Positions 45,860-57,396 of a stretch of DNA of 64,000 bases are shown here, piece after piece. A model generated the notes under the pieces. It was not told the origin of the DNA. It did not search any database and saw only the letters and a program-made list of their open reading frames with translations. Source of the DNA: Lasiosphaeris hirsuta (lineage: Eukaryota > Ascomycota > Sordariomycetes > Sordariales > Lasiosphaeriaceae); contig JAUKUA010000001.1 in the NCBI GenBank assembly GCA_030549175.1, positions 4,836,001-4,900,000 of the forward strand. The letters are read 5' to 3'. Position 1 is the first letter of the stretch. Each line of letters starts with the position of its first letter. A program made the position numbers and the translations under genes.

Positions 45860-46900
45860 ATGAGGATCGCAGTTTTCAGCGCAAAGCCATATGATAAAGA
45901 GTACCTTTCGCGCGTACGGGACGGCGGTCATGCGTCGGTAGAGCTCGTCTTCCACGACTTTGCCCTCTCGCGCGACACAGTTCCGCTCGCCAAGGGCACC
46001 CAAGCCATTTGCGTCTTCGTCAACGACACCCTTTCGGAAGACGTTCTCGAGGACCTCCATAACCTAGGCGTACATGCCGTTCTGCTGCGATGTGCCGGCT
46101 TCAACCACATCGACCTTAAGGCGGCCGACCGGCTGAACATTTTTGTCGCGAATGTCCCCTCGTACTCACCCGAAGCTGTTGCCGAGTTCGCCCTCGCCCT
46201 GATCCAGACGCTCAATCGCAAAACACATCGCGCTTACAACCGCGTGCGCGAGGGAAACTTCTCTCTCGACGGTCTTCTCGGCAAGACCCTACACGGGAAA
46301 ACAGTCGGCATTGTTGGCGTGGGCAAGATCGGTATCGCACTGGCTCGTATCCTGCGCGGCTTCGGCTGCAAGCTTGTTGCCCACGATCCATACCCGACAG
46401 ATGCCTTCCTTGAGTTCGGGGAGTACGTCCCGCTTGATGAGCTGCTGCCACAGTGCGATTTCATCAGTCTTCACTGCCCGCTGATGGAGTCGACCCGCCA
46501 CATCATCAACGAGCAGTCGCTCACCAAGATCAAGAAGGGCGCCATGCTTATCAACACGTCTCGAGGCGGCCTCATTCACACCAAGAGCGTGATTACTGCG
46601 CTCAAGAACCAACAGATCGGTGGGCTCGCCCTAGACGTCTACGAGGCCGAGGGGCAACTCTTTTACCAGGACCACAGCGGGGACATCATTCAAGACGACG
46701 AGCTCATGCGCCTTATGACCTTTCCCAATGTCATTGTGTGCGGACATCAAGCCTTTTTTACCGAGGAGGCCCTTACAGAGATTGCCGAGTGCACCCTGAA
46801 GAATTTCTCGGATTTTATCCAGAATGTGCCATGCAAGAACGCGCTTGTTAGTCTAGGTAGTTCGCTGACGAGAAAGGATTCCATTCCGGTCAGGATTTGA
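45860..46900 (+). CDS. D-2-hydroxyacid dehydrogenase, D-lactate dehydrogenase type
   Basis: Single exon of 346 residues; the start is the ATG at 45860 (ACCATGAGG). NAD-binding motif GVGKIG at 153-158 with acidic acceptor D176 in VAHDPY, indicating NADH rather than NADPH preference. Catalytic Arg is R235 in NTSRGG, Glu is E264 in DVYEAEG and His is H296 in CGHQAFFTEEA. The blocks LRCAGFNHIDL and VPSYSPEAVAEFALALI are those of bacterial-type fermentative D-lactate dehydrogenases, reducing pyruvate to D-lactate in the cytosol; activity on other 2-oxo acids is possible. The strong similarity to bacterial D-LDH motifs may reflect old transfer, but this family is widespread in fungi. Confidence 0.92.
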   Translation: MRIAVFSAKPYDKEYLSRVRDGGHASVELVFHDFALSRDTVPLAKGTQAICVFVNDTLSEDVLEDLHNLGVHAVLLRCAGFNHIDLKAADRLNIFVANVPSYSPEAVAEFALALIQTLNRKTHRAYNRVREGNFSLDGLLGKTLHGKTVGIVGVGKIGIALARILRGFGCKLVAHDPYPTDAFLEFGEYVPLDELLPQCDFISLHCPLMESTRHIINEQSLTKIKKGAMLINTSRGGLIHTKSVITALKNQQIGGLALDVYEAEGQLFYQDHSGDIIQDDELMRLMTFPNVIVCGHQAFFTEEALTEIAECTLKNFSDFIQNVPCKNALVSLGSSLTRKDSIPVRI

Positions 46901-47230
46901 TCCTCTGAGCCGACTTGGCAATGATTCTGGACTTGCGTTTGGTGGTGGAATGGGAAGAGAATCTTCTTTCAGCCTACGGTTGCTGGTCACTGTCACTACC
47001 CGCTGCCGATGACACGATCAATAGACATGAAATACCCTACTTAGCAATGCCTCGAACAGAAAAAATAGAGTTATTTTCTGCTCGTTGGTTTTCTTTTGTT
47101 CTATCTGAAACCCCTGAACCCCTTTACGGCAGGAGATGCAAAAATGCCTCTGAACCCAGTGCGACGTTTGGCCAAACATACCCCAACCCCAAAATCACTG
47201 GCGGTATTTAGTATAACCCATTTGAACTCG
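46901..47230. other. Convergent intergenic region, dehydrogenase / subtilase
   Basis: About 330 bases with the 3' ends of the two genes; nothing else visible. Confidence 0.6.
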
Positions 47231-48851
47231 TCAATTCTGGCTGAGTTGATCCCCATTTCCATTGAAGGCAATCCTGTTTGGGCTTCCCTCGCCAGCATCC
47301 TGTACCATATCCTGCGTCGCAAAGTTCTCGATTCTCTGCTTCATTTGAGCAGGAGTATGTGGCCCATGCACTTGCATCAAGTAAGCTACCAGCCCGGAAA
47401 CATGCGGCGACGCCATGCTACTCAAACCCGTCAGTCTATTGGACAGTTCCAAGGACACAAGGCTAGATGGCAAGCTTACCTCGTCCCACTTAGCGAAGTA
47501 GTCTCATTACCACTCTCACCAGGCCACGCCGACAGGATATCATCCCCCGGCGCGAAGACGTCAAGCGTGGGACCCCAGTTGCTCCACGCCGCTCTCTGAT
47601 CGAAGCCGTTGATGGCGCCCACCGTGATGGCATCGGGGCAGCTAGCCGGGCTGGTGTCGGCGGCGTCTTGATTTTCGTTGCCGGCTGCAACGACGACAGT
47701 CACCCCGCGGTCCGTGGCGGCCGTGACAGCGTCGTTGACCGTGGAGTAGAAACCCCCACCAATCGACATGTTGATGACGGAGCGGGAAGTGGCGTTGCGC
47801 GATTCTGCATCCAGAACCGCGAACTCTATGGCGGAGAGGACGCCGGTCCTAGGGGGGGGGGGGGTTGTTAGTTTTTGGTAGGGAGTTCAACGACAGGGGA
47901 CAACTTCCTTCCCCCAGAAAAAGGGGGAATCGAGAAACACCACTCCCGACCGAAGCAAAAGGGGTCAAAACTCACCAAGAGCCACTCTCGGCATCGAAAA
48001 TCTTGAGTGCAACCACCCTCGCCTCTGGCGCAACCCCTAGGGTCCTCCCCACCATAGTCCCGGCCACATGCGTCCCGTGGCCCATCTCATCCTCGGTGAT
48101 GTTATTCACAAAGTTGGCACCCCATACCGCCCGCGGCGGCCCGCCTGAGGGAGACGAGAACTGCCAATGCGACTCCATAATGCCCGTGTCGATGGCGTAG
48201 ATGGTGATCGCGGGCGGGTCTTCGTATATGAAGCTTGTGGCCGCTGTTTTCCGGTGGGAGATGCGGGCTTGGCCCCTGGGAGCGATGTCAGTTTTGGTGG
48301 GAGAGTATTGAGAGGGGGGTTCATACCAGGTGGCGTTTTGGACGGTGCGAATGTTAGCGGGCTGTTGTAGGTCGCGGACTTTGTGATGGTGGAGGGGGGA
48401 TAAGAGTCGGATTCTGGCGTCCGGGATAATGGATTTGATCTAGAGAGGGAACCCGTTAGAGTCCGAACTTATGCTCTGGGTGGTTATTAATGGGATTGGG
48501 GGGGGGGTAGGGGGGACACACAAGACCTGTTGCGTTAAGGCGCTTGACCTCCTCCGGGCTAAGCTCGACGTGGAGACTGGAAAAGGGGCCGATGTTGACC
48601 TTCTTCATGACGCCGCGGTACCGGCCGGACTTCAAAGCAGAAGTATGGATGTCACCAGCGTGCCGTTGGCGAACACTGGCCGCGATATCGTCGCGGTACT
48701 GGACAATGTAGTGGTTTGGGATGGGGGCTGACTCGCTGAACCTGAGTGGGATCGAGCCGTGGACTGCATTCGGAGGCGGCCGATAGACACCAGATACGCT
48801 CCCCACTGCAAAGACTAGGGAAACAAGTGCCCGAATAACGAAGGGTACCAT
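47231..48851 (-). CDS. Secreted subtilisin-like serine protease (S8)
   Basis: Exons 48851-48522, 48439-48327, 48275-47976, 47848-47480 and 47417-47231, 432 residues; all phases fit. A signal peptide (MVPFVIRALVSLVFAVGS) precedes an I9-type propeptide (HYIVQYRDD ... SSLHVELSPEEVKRLN), which folds the protease and is removed. The catalytic triad is intact after splicing: Asp in IYAIDTGI, His in GHGTHVAG and Ser in GTSMASPHVSG, where the Ser codon is split by the last intron. The oxyanion Asn lies in VVVAAGNENQ. It is a proteinase-K-like extracellular endopeptidase for protein scavenging. The first donor is GTGTGT, weaker than the rest, and two introns carry long C-runs before their acceptors. 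Convergent with the dehydrogenase gene. Confidence 0.92.
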
Positions 48852-49828
48852 CTTTGCTGAGAGACGGCGGAATTCAGATGGATATGGTGCGATAAGGTCC
48901 GGGAAAGCGGGTGAGCCTGCCTCTCAGAAGTAAAAAGGGTGCTTAAGGAAGGGCTGTTGTTCACATCCACATCTCGATGGAGGGAACTGAGGGTGCTTAT
49001 CTGCATGGCTTGGGGAGTACACGTGGTCGGCTGTGTTATTGTTCTCCCCTAGATGAGATGACGGTGGCATTGTTGGCAGTGTGGGCCTTAGTAACTCTCC
49101 ATTTCATTCCCTAGAATTTTATCTACCCGGTATTGCTGTCTTGTTTGTCTATTGTTGAGATTGGGCCGGGGCCCAGGGGACTGGGTGAGAGTGTTAGACA
49201 TGTCCTGTCTCGGGCATATTGGAAGTCGGTGCAACTGTCCAGTCACTGGTTGTTTGTTGGCGTCTTGGGGTATATTGACCGAGGACGGGGACTGTGGACT
49301 GCTATCTGAAGCCTTTCCACACTGTCCGGTTGTTCACGCGCAATACTAGACGCTTTCACTTTGCGATTTCAGCGTATCGCACATTGCACCCAATGCGAGA
49401 CCTAAGAGCTGTGTTCTGAAGTTTCACAAGCTTGCGGTACATGCCATCAGTAAATCACGGGTCGAAGACGGATGCCCGAGTTAGGAAACGGTCCTAAACC
49501 GTGTGTTAGAAGGATGGTATGTGCTATGGTGAAAATACCAAGAAACAATGGCTTGAAACCGCTGAAAGAGTAAAGTACCGATGTGTCCACCCCCAGCTAA
49601 CAAAGAGATTTATCCCAGCCCTGGCCCATGCAGTTGGTGGCAAACCCATTCAAGGTAGTTCGGCCCTTGTGATGCCAATCACCGTTCATCTAAGTAATGG
49701 TGGGCAATAAGATGTGAAGCAGGCGACGCTAGCATCTTACCCAAGGTGAATCGCACGTAGCGGCAAACGAGACGGAATCAGGTCATTCCCCAGTCATGCG
49801 CCTGGCCCCAAACACGGCCAATCTAAAC
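48852..49828. other. Intergenic region, subtilase / dynamin-like
   Basis: Subtilase promoter and 3' region of the dynamin-like gene (both minus strand). No coding frame supported; no striking repeats. Confidence 0.5.
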
Positions 49829-52513
49829 TCAGCCACGTGTGACTGCCTTTCGTTGCGAAGGCTGCCTCCGGGCATACTCGACGGGATCGAGACCGCCGGA
49901 GACGGACGCACGGGGGTCAGCGGGAATGTATGGATTGTTCGCGTACCCATTGGCGTAGTGCTGTTCCGGAGCAGCTTCCTGGTTTGCTCGGGAGGCCGAT
50001 CTCGGTGGCGTTGGTGGGTATGACGACTGAGCTAGAACATACCCTCTGTCCTCGGACCGCACCTTGTCAGGTCTGGGAGGCGGAGGAGGAGGGGCTTGAT
50101 GGGGGGGCCTCGAGGTGGAATACGGACCATCCATATCGTCGCTGTTTGTGGGTCTCTCTGCTCTGGGGCCATCATTCCCTAAAAGTGTTTGTGGCGTTGT
50201 GTAAGTAGGTGCTGTCGCATAGCTGGAGGCTGTGGGGTAGCGAGAGCTGCCGTTGACGCCATTTGCGACAGGCTCGACAACTCTGGGTGCCGCTTGTGGC
50301 GCTTCTTCACGGGACGGCCGCGTTGATCGCCGCGATTGTCTCGGCGGTGGGCTGGAAGGCTGTCTCGGCGTGATTGGCGATCGCTGTGCGGCTTTTGCCC
50401 CTCCTTCCTCATCAGAACTTTCGTCCATGTTGTCTCGATCATCATCGGCATACTGCGAAAAATGTGAGTGTCGCTCGCTATGTGGCTGTCTTGAGGGACT
50501 TACTGCTCGAAGCTCCTTCCGCATGGCAAGGCTTGCACATATGTCCTTGGCTTCTTCAATTGCCTGCTTCTGAACCTTAAGAGTCTGCCTTCTGTCTCTC
50601 GTCTCTTTATTCTCGGCAGCGATACCCTCGACGATATCGTTGCCCATCCCCAAGACCTCAACCGAGTTGAATATGCTGTACATGCCTTGCAGCAAGTGAC
50701 GTTCGGCCACTTGTGTGATAACATTGCGTATGAAGTTTTTGGCAGCAAGCTCGTAGTAGATGAGCATCTTCTCCAATACCTCTTCGGCCTCGGAAAATGT
50801 CGCGCCATCCTTGGAAGCTTCAGCTTGCCAATTCCTCAGGCGCTCCTCGTACTCTGGATCATAGGGTTGAACTTCCAGGTTCATGTCTTGCGTGAGCAGG
50901 TCCAACTCATGCTGGGCCTTGGCCATCAAGGCCTTCATGTGGGGCTCAAGGAATTGCCGCCGCAGTGGCTCTCGCATCCTTCTAGGCCAGGCGTAGTCAA
51001 TAAGCTCACTGAGAAACTCGTTGCAAACGACACCGAGATTATCCTTGTGCTCTTGTGCAAGCTTGGGCCAGTACTCGGAGTAGCTCTGAAATAGCATGTA
51101 GACAGCTCTGGGTTTGGGGTCCATCGGGAATTCGGAACCGCGTATTTGCTTCAACAGCATGCCGACTTCTTGGCGAACGAAGTCTTGTTTTGCGTTGTGC
51201 TTCGGGGCTTCGTCGCTAGCCGACCGCGGGTCGGAAGCAGAAAAATTGAACTTGCGACCATGAGCTCGGATACGGATGGCGAACCTATCATTTTCCTCAG
51301 TCGCTCGGGCACGTAGGTTCTGGGCCGGCGTTCCTCTCGGATCAGCAGTTACGCGAAAGAAGCTCTTCTTGGGCGGATTCTTGTAGAAGCCATAGACTGC
51401 GGGGATGACGAGCTCTTTGGAAGCCGAAAACAGCTCTACGAGCTCGATTCGCATCTCTTCAGGGGTGTCCTTGCCCGCGCCGAGGGACTTTAGCTCGGTC
51501 TCGCAGTCGTCCAAAGCCTTTTGGATCTGTTTGCGCAAAGTATTGACGTGCTTTCCGATATGACGCTGGAGCTGCAAGCTGAGTTGGCGAATCAAGGCGC
51601 CGGCGCCGCAGATGGACTCTGGCAGCGATGCCCATTTGCCCCGGCCGAAGAAATCCAGCTCGGCTCTCCGACGCTCCTCGGCGCCCGGCCATGGTTGACC
51701 CTGCTCTCGCGGCCCGGGGTTCATCAGAACATACCAGCCCAGGCGGAAATCATTTCGTTTGTCGTTATTCTTTACCAGCTCAATGAACTTGTCCTCCAAG
51801 CCGATGGACTCTGTGAGATCGGGCTTCGTCAGAACTCCAATGGTCCTTGTGCCATTAGGGTCAAACTGCTGAGCCTTTGTCAGGATCGGGGCCTGCACGT
51901 AGTCGGAATTTCCTCCAACAACCGCGAGGATGATTGTCCGAGAGCTCTTCATGTAGCGATCGGACAGGGACTCGATTGTCCTGATGTCTTCGAGCGACTG
52001 GTCGTTGTTTGCGTTCCGAACAAGGCCGGGCAGATCCACAAGGGTCAACAGAGGCATCTCGGGACCCAACTTCTCGACGACTAGAATATCCTTTGCGGCG
52101 AAGCGACCGGGGATGTTTTTCGGGGCGATGAGGTCGACTGCGGCTCTCATCATGGACTCGAATGACAGGTTGACATCAACCTTGCCCCCGAATTCACGCA
52201 GCCGTTCCTGGTCCTTGAAGCTGCGGGTTTTGTCGGGGATGATGGAGACGGTGATGCTTGGTTCGGGACATCTTCGCAACCTGATCTCGGTGGCAAAGCG
52301 GGTACAGGCGCCGGCATCTCGAGGAAAAGGGGTGCCGGTGATGGCCTCGAGAACCGAGCTCTTGCCGGCCGACTGATCGCCGACAACAACAATCTGGGGC
52401 AGCTTAACATTGTCAAGCTGGGCAAAGCGAAGCTTTTCTATGAGGTCAAGGAGGGCTCGCTGGTCGCCCGCAAGCTCTTGGGCATCCAGTGCCGAATCAA
52501 GCGGAGACGCCAT
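49829..52513 (-). CDS. Dynamin-like large GTPase (Mx/classical dynamin superfamily)
   Basis: Start chosen at the ATG 52513 (ACTATGGCG, A at -3, G at +4); an in-frame ATG at 52525 has poorer context. A 51-base intron (50503-50453, GTAAGT...CGCAG) is in frame and stop-free; without it the product is 877 residues. GTPase motifs: G1 GDQSAGKSS (45-53), switch-I Thr near TRFAT, G3 DLPG (160-163) and G4 TKPD (229-232). A bundle-signalling/stalk region and a GED-like helix pair (YYELAAKNFIRNVITQVAE, LLQGMYSIFNS) follow. The C-terminal 220 residues are a Pro/Ser/Arg-rich disordered tail with polyproline runs. No PH domain or membrane helix is seen. Fungal relatives act in membrane or organelle remodelling; the exact target is unknown. 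Confidence 0.94.
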   Translation of the reverse strand: MASPLDSALDAQELAGDQRALLDLIEKLRFAQLDNVKLPQIVVVGDQSAGKSSVLEAITGTPFPRDAGACTRFATEIRLRRCPEPSITVSIIPDKTRSFKDQERLREFGGKVDVNLSFESMMRAAVDLIAPKNIPGRFAAKDILVVEKLGPEMPLLTLVDLPGLVRNANNDQSLEDIRTIESLSDRYMKSSRTIILAVVGGNSDYVQAPILTKAQQFDPNGTRTIGVLTKPDLTESIGLEDKFIELVKNNDKRNDFRLGWYVLMNPGPREQGQPWPGAEERRRAELDFFGRGKWASLPESICGAGALIRQLSLQLQRHIGKHVNTLRKQIQKALDDCETELKSLGAGKDTPEEMRIELVELFSASKELVIPAVYGFYKNPPKKSFFRVTADPRGTPAQNLRARATEENDRFAIRIRAHGRKFNFSASDPRSASDEAPKHNAKQDFVRQEVGMLLKQIRGSEFPMDPKPRAVYMLFQSYSEYWPKLAQEHKDNLGVVCNEFLSELIDYAWPRRMREPLRRQFLEPHMKALMAKAQHELDLLTQDMNLEVQPYDPEYEERLRNWQAEASKDGATFSEAEEVLEKMLIYYELAAKNFIRNVITQVAERHLLQGMYSIFNSVEVLGMGNDIVEGIAAENKETRDRRQTLKVQKQAIEEAKDICASLAMRKELRAVSPSRQPHSERHSHFSQYADDDRDNMDESSDEEGGAKAAQRSPITPRQPSSPPPRQSRRSTRPSREEAPQAAPRVVEPVANGVNGSSRYPTASSYATAPTYTTPQTLLGNDGPRAERPTNSDDMDGPYSTSRPPHQAPPPPPPRPDKVRSEDRGYVLAQSSYPPTPPRSASRANQEAAPEQHYANGYANNPYIPADPRASVSGGLDPVEYARRQPSQRKAVTRG

Positions 52514-53880
52514 AGTGGCGTGCATGAGGTCGGAAAGAATGATGTGCGACAAAAGAAGCACCTGACAGTGGGACAGATGGAGGGAGAAGATGGCGGCACC
52601 AACAAAGTCAACTAGAGAGGAACGGTGCCACTATATAAACGGGGGGACATTGCATCCAGCTACGTAGGCGAGGCTGGGCAGCACACATGGGACGGATATG
52701 CCAGAGCTTGATGTGAGCTCGAACCGCGTGGCGGACGGGGTAGAGCATTATGCATTCGGCACTCGCCCAATGATTTGGCTTGAGATACGGAATATGGTAC
52801 TAGGAGAGCCTTGTGTGCTTGCCATGCCGTGTGTGGTTCGCTGGCCGTGGCTAGCTGCCTGGGTGGGTAAAGGGCGACACCGATGACGAGTCGAGCACAA
52901 GCAGGACGACGCGTCGCTCGACGACTGCGCACTGCGTAAGTGGGTGGCAAGTGGGGGAAAATTGGTTCTCAGCAAGCTCCTTGGCGTTTACAAAGGGGCT
53001 CATGGGTTCTGTGAGCACGGAACGGCCGTTCGAGGTTGCTGAGATTTCAATCTCTCGCGGCCGGAGTCCTCTTTTGATCGGCGGAACGAGGGAGGCTGGG
53101 GCGGCATCTGAGTGGGTTGAAGCTCCGATGATGCTGGCGTTCGTGCAGGTTTTGGTGCAGACTTTTGGAGAAAGGGAGAGGGCGCCCATGCAGTAAGAGC
53201 TGGCGGGGAAGTGGAATATTCATGCGCCACTGGTGGCAGTGCAACGTCTTTTTTTTTTTTTTTTTCTTGTGCCCGCTTCCTGTAGCCGAGATACCTACTT
53301 CGTGACAATGTACTTCGTAGTCGGGTGTAATGGCACTTGAACACTAGAGGCAAACTGAAGCCTGGAAAGTCCTGAAAGCCACCGCTGCGAAACTGAGAAT
53401 CATGGCGTTTTAGCCTGCGGTTTGGCTGGATACGCTCTTCAACAGAGGGGGTTACCATAACTTAGTTGTTACCAAGGGTTTGCAACACAAATGTGATTTG
53501 GCCCTCCTCCATTGTGGGTTTCCGAAGGCAATGCCATTCTAATCTTTAGAATTTTATTGTTTTGTTGACTCAAGACACTCGATCTCGAAACCCCGCATCG
53601 AGCCACTTCAGAGTGGGCCGGCCTGCGAGGCACGTGCCGCCTTGGCGCCGTTCTGCCTGCTGCCGGCCAGCCAACGTCACGTCACCACGCATGCGAGCCG
53701 AAGCCCAGACCCTTGCCAAGCAGTGTGACCTCAGTGCCTCAGCGGCCTGGATTTAGTTTACCGTCGCAACGCCTAGACCCAGAAGCCTCAAATCCCGCGT
53801 CCCGCGTCGAATGTCGACCCTCTCGCAAGCCCAGCACAGAGCGTCCCAGCCAAACGCCGACGCAGGCTGCAAACATCAAC
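52514..53880. other. Divergent intergenic region, dynamin-like / CSC1-like
   Basis: Promoters of two divergent genes, with the TATA-like element at 52631-52640 and an 18-base T-run near 53250-53267. Frames in 52850-53460 are unconvincing. Confidence 0.55.
52631..52640 (-). promoter_or_regulatory. TATA-like element of the dynamin-like gene
   Basis: Minus-strand GTTTATATAG, about 120 bases upstream of the ATG at 52513. The plus-strand reading (CTATATAAAC) is also TATA-like, but no gene starts downstream on that strand at a suitable distance. Confidence 0.35.
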
Positions 53881-56669
53881 ATGTCCATCTTTGAGGATCC
53901 CGACGACCCCGGCAGCGGCGACGGCAACGGAAAATGCAACGGCGATGACTATACGGGCCCGGGCACGAAGGACACCCAGGTCCAGCTGGTCATCTCACTC
54001 GCCCTCGGCGTCTCGGCCTTTCTGGCCTTTTGCGTGAGCTCTCTTCTGCGAAACCGTATCTCTACGGTGCTGACAGCCCCCTTTTACAGATCCTCCGCCC
54101 GCGATGGAAGTCCCTCTACGCCGCCCGGAAGCGGCACCTCGACCCCTCCATCGGCCTGCCTGTCCTCCCCGACACCTTCTTCGGCTGGATGCCCGCCCTT
54201 TACAATATCACTGATCAGCAGGTCCTTGCCTCGGCCGGCCTCGACGCCTTCGTCTTCCTAACCTTCTTCAAAATGGCCATGAAGCTGTTCGCCGTCATGT
54301 TCTTCTTCGCCGCCGTCGTGCTCGAACCCATCAACCGTCACTACATACCGGACAACAAAACCGATACGGCCTCCTTCCAGCTGTTCCGGCAGTACCCCAC
54401 ACTCCGCAATTACGGCCACGCGAGGCTCTTTGATAACAACGATAAGGACGACGATGACACGAGCTTTAACGACAACATGAGCTATCTTTGGTCCTACCTC
54501 GTCTTCACTTACTTCTTCACCTGGCTAGCGCTCTACGTCATGCATAAGGAGACATTCAGGGTCATCCGGGTCAGGCAGGACTACCTCGGTACGCAGTCGA
54601 CTATTACCGACCGCACCTTCCGGCTGTCGGGCATTCCGAAGGATCTGAGGACTGAAGCCGCCATCAAAGAACTTGTCGAGAGGCTCGAGATTGGAAAAGT
54701 CGAGAGCGTAACCCTCTGTCGCAATTGGAAAGAACTCGACGACTTGGTAGAACACAGGCACAAAGTTCTCGCCCAGCTCGAGGAGACGTGGAGTGTTTAC
54801 ATTGCTCAGAAGCCGCTGCTGGTACCAACCGCTCCGCCAATCGAGGACAGCGATGTCACTACTGGACGTGAAAATGGTGAACCTCGAGAAGGCACAGACG
54901 AAGAAGCCGCTGAGAGCGATCGCCTGATAGGGGGTGGATGGGATGACCCGTCTGGCGGCGGGCGAGCCCGCCCTCAGACCAGGTTTTGGTATGGCTTCCT
55001 CCGCCTTCAAAGTCGAAAGACCGACGCCATCGACTACTTCTCAGAAAAGCTTCGTGTCCTCGATGAAAAGATTGTCGCGGCCAGGAAGAGGAAATACGAT
55101 GCCGCCGACCTTGCCTTCGTAACCATGGACTCTATTGCGGCCTGCCAGATGGCAGTCCAGGCTGTGATCGACCCGCATCCTGGCCGGCTCCTAACGAAAC
55201 CTGCGCCCGCCCCCTCGGATGTGGTCTGGAGGAACACTTATGCTCCGCGCGTCAAGCGGCGTATACGTTCTTGGACTGTTACTGTCTTCGTTGGCCTGCT
55301 TACCGTCGTCTGGTTGCTCCCGGTGGCCTTCCTCGCCTCGGTGCTGAGCATTTGCACCATTAGGATTGCCCTCCCATCGTTCGCTGACTGGCTTAAAGAT
55401 CATGAGATCGCCAGAACGCTCGTTCAGACCGGCCTCCCCACCATCGTTGTCTCGCTGCTGAACGTCGCCGTACCATATCTCTACGACTTCCTCTCATACA
55501 ACCAAGGCATGATTTCACAAAGCGAAATCGCCTTGTCGACGATAAGCAAGAACTTCTTCTTCACCTTTTTCAACATTTTTTTGATCTTCACTGTCTTCGG
55601 CGCCGTTACTTCCATTATCGACGTTCTACGCAACAGCCTCAAGGACACAACCTACATCGCCTACAAACTTGCAGGCAAACTCGTGGAACTCAATATCTTC
55701 TATACAAACTTCATCATGCTCCAAGGATTAGGCCTGTTCCCCTTCCGCCTGCTTGAGTTCGGCAGCGTCTCGCTCTACCCTGTCTACCGCCTCGGCGCAA
55801 AAACTCCTCGCGACTTTGCCCAGATTGTGGAACCTCCCAAGTTTTACTACGGCTTCTACCTTCCCACGGCTCTGCTCGTGTTTATTCTCTGCCTGGTCTA
55901 CAGTGTCCTGCCGCTTGGGTACTTGGCCCTAGGGTTAGGACTGGCGTATTTTACCCTTGGTTACTACACCTACAAGTACCAGCTGTTGTATGCTATGGAC
56001 CAGCCACAGCATGCTACTGGCGGGGCGTGGCGCATGATCTGCTACCGGCTGTTGCTAGGCCTGGTGGTATTCCAACTGACCATGTCGGGGTTTCTAGCCC
56101 TACAGTCTGCTTTTACCATCGCCTTGTTGGTCGTACCGCTACTGGTCGCAACGCTATGGTATAGCTGGTCGTTTAGGAAACAGTTCGAGCCCCTGACAAG
56201 ATTTATCTCACTAAGGAGCATCAAGCAAGGCGAGGATGTCGGTGCCGAAGCCATTCTTGATGATGATTTCGGGGGCGGAAACGGAGGGCAACATGAGAGA
56301 GAGCTGCTGAGAAGGGGTAGTACAGTGGATGAAGACCGCGAAAAGGGGCTGCGGTTTGTGAATCCAAGTTTGGTGGTGCCGTGAGTTTCATCCTTGCCCT
56401 GACTGTTTGTGGCATTGGAATATTGACAACTAACTTGAAACCCCAGGCTCCAACAGCCCTGGATCTACAAGGACCCTCCCCCACCGCTGGCCGAGTCGGA
56501 AGCTGGCGACGACTCGCCCAGAGATTCCGACGCTCCCGCCAGCGAGCGTGAATACGAACCCGAATTCCAGAGAGGCTTGGGTGGCGGCCGTGCCAGCAGG
56601 GCTGGCACTAGTAGTAATTCGTCAAGCTCTGTTAGTTTGGGAGACACCCATATCTGGAGAGATACTTGA
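53881..56669 (+). CDS. CSC1/OSCA-type calcium-permeable stress-gated cation channel
   Basis: Exons 53881-54033, 54090-56380 and 56447-56669, 888 residues. Introns are GTGAGC...TACAG and GTGAGT...CCCAG. The first helix (VQLVISLALGVSAFLAF) is split by intron 1 and is followed by the N-terminal RSN1-type region (ILRPRWKSLYAARK ... FFGWMPALYNITDQQVLASAG). A large cytosolic domain with an RRM-like fold (RTFRLSGIPKDLRTEAAIKE) and an acidic loop comes next. The pore module starts near VVWRNTYAPRVKRRIRSWTV and includes SEIALSTISKNFFFTFFNIF. Relatives (yeast Csc1/Phm7/Rsn1, plant OSCA, animal TMEM63) are plasma-membrane channels gated by osmotic or mechanical stress. The C-terminal exon is acidic and Ser-rich. 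Convergent with msh4. Confidence 0.95.
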
Positions 56670-57396
56670 TTATGCCCGCTGTTCCTTTGGTACCCGCGTT
56701 CCTAGGTCATGTGTGGGGGGTTGGAAGTGGCCTCAGTAGCATCGCTCAAAATATGCATGGGGACTTGGTTGAGCAAGTGTTGAATGAGATGGCCGCTGGG
56801 TAAATTGTGTTGAAGCTGAATGTTTCCTGTTACGAGTTTCATGCTGGAGGCGTTACGGACCCTGAGACGATACCATTGTATTCATAAATTAGAATGCGTT
56901 TTCTCCCAGATGCTGACTGCTTGCACTAGCTTTACTATATGGGTCAAGTCGAAGCTGCATTCAACATATCCAACAGCGATGCCCATTGCGGGCTGCATTT
57001 TGTTCGAACCTGGTTGTTGGCGCAGGACTTCAAAGCCAGAACTCTGAGAAAATATGCCTCACTATGGATACGGAAAGGCCTTGTGAAATACCAAATATGC
57101 CATGTTAAGCAACAGAAGGGCCCTTCACGTACTAAATACGCCTTCCAAAATACCAGAAACGCCTTTTATTAATGCTAGAAGGCCTTTCTATGGCTTCAAT
57201 ATCTCCCTTTAGGCCTTTAGAAGGAGATTACACGCTCACAAAACACGATTAGTTAAACATTCCAATGGATTGCGTGTAATTTAACGAGTCTACATAGCAA
57301 GAGAAACCCCACCTCCCAAAAATCTAATCAAGGCATGCTTCCTACATCGTCCACCCCGTCCGCTCCGCTCTGTCTTGCCCTCTTGGTGCTCTCTGA
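56670..57396. other. Convergent intergenic region, AT-rich
   Basis: AT-richer than its flanks, with several short GCCTT-type repeats around 57070-57220 in both orientations. It probably holds both polyadenylation sites. Confidence 0.5.

Noticed and set aside
40082..46900. Possible secondary-metabolite cluster (monooxygenase, MFS transporter, dehydrogenase)
   Set aside because: No PKS, NRPS, terpene or DMATS backbone gene or cluster regulator is present, and the genes are separated by 4-kb gaps.
50453..50503. Idea that stop-free introns with lengths divisible by three (51, 54, 57, 66 and 147 bases in five genes) are a regulated retention system
   Set aside because: With about thirty short introns in the window, several in-frame stop-free ones are expected by chance.
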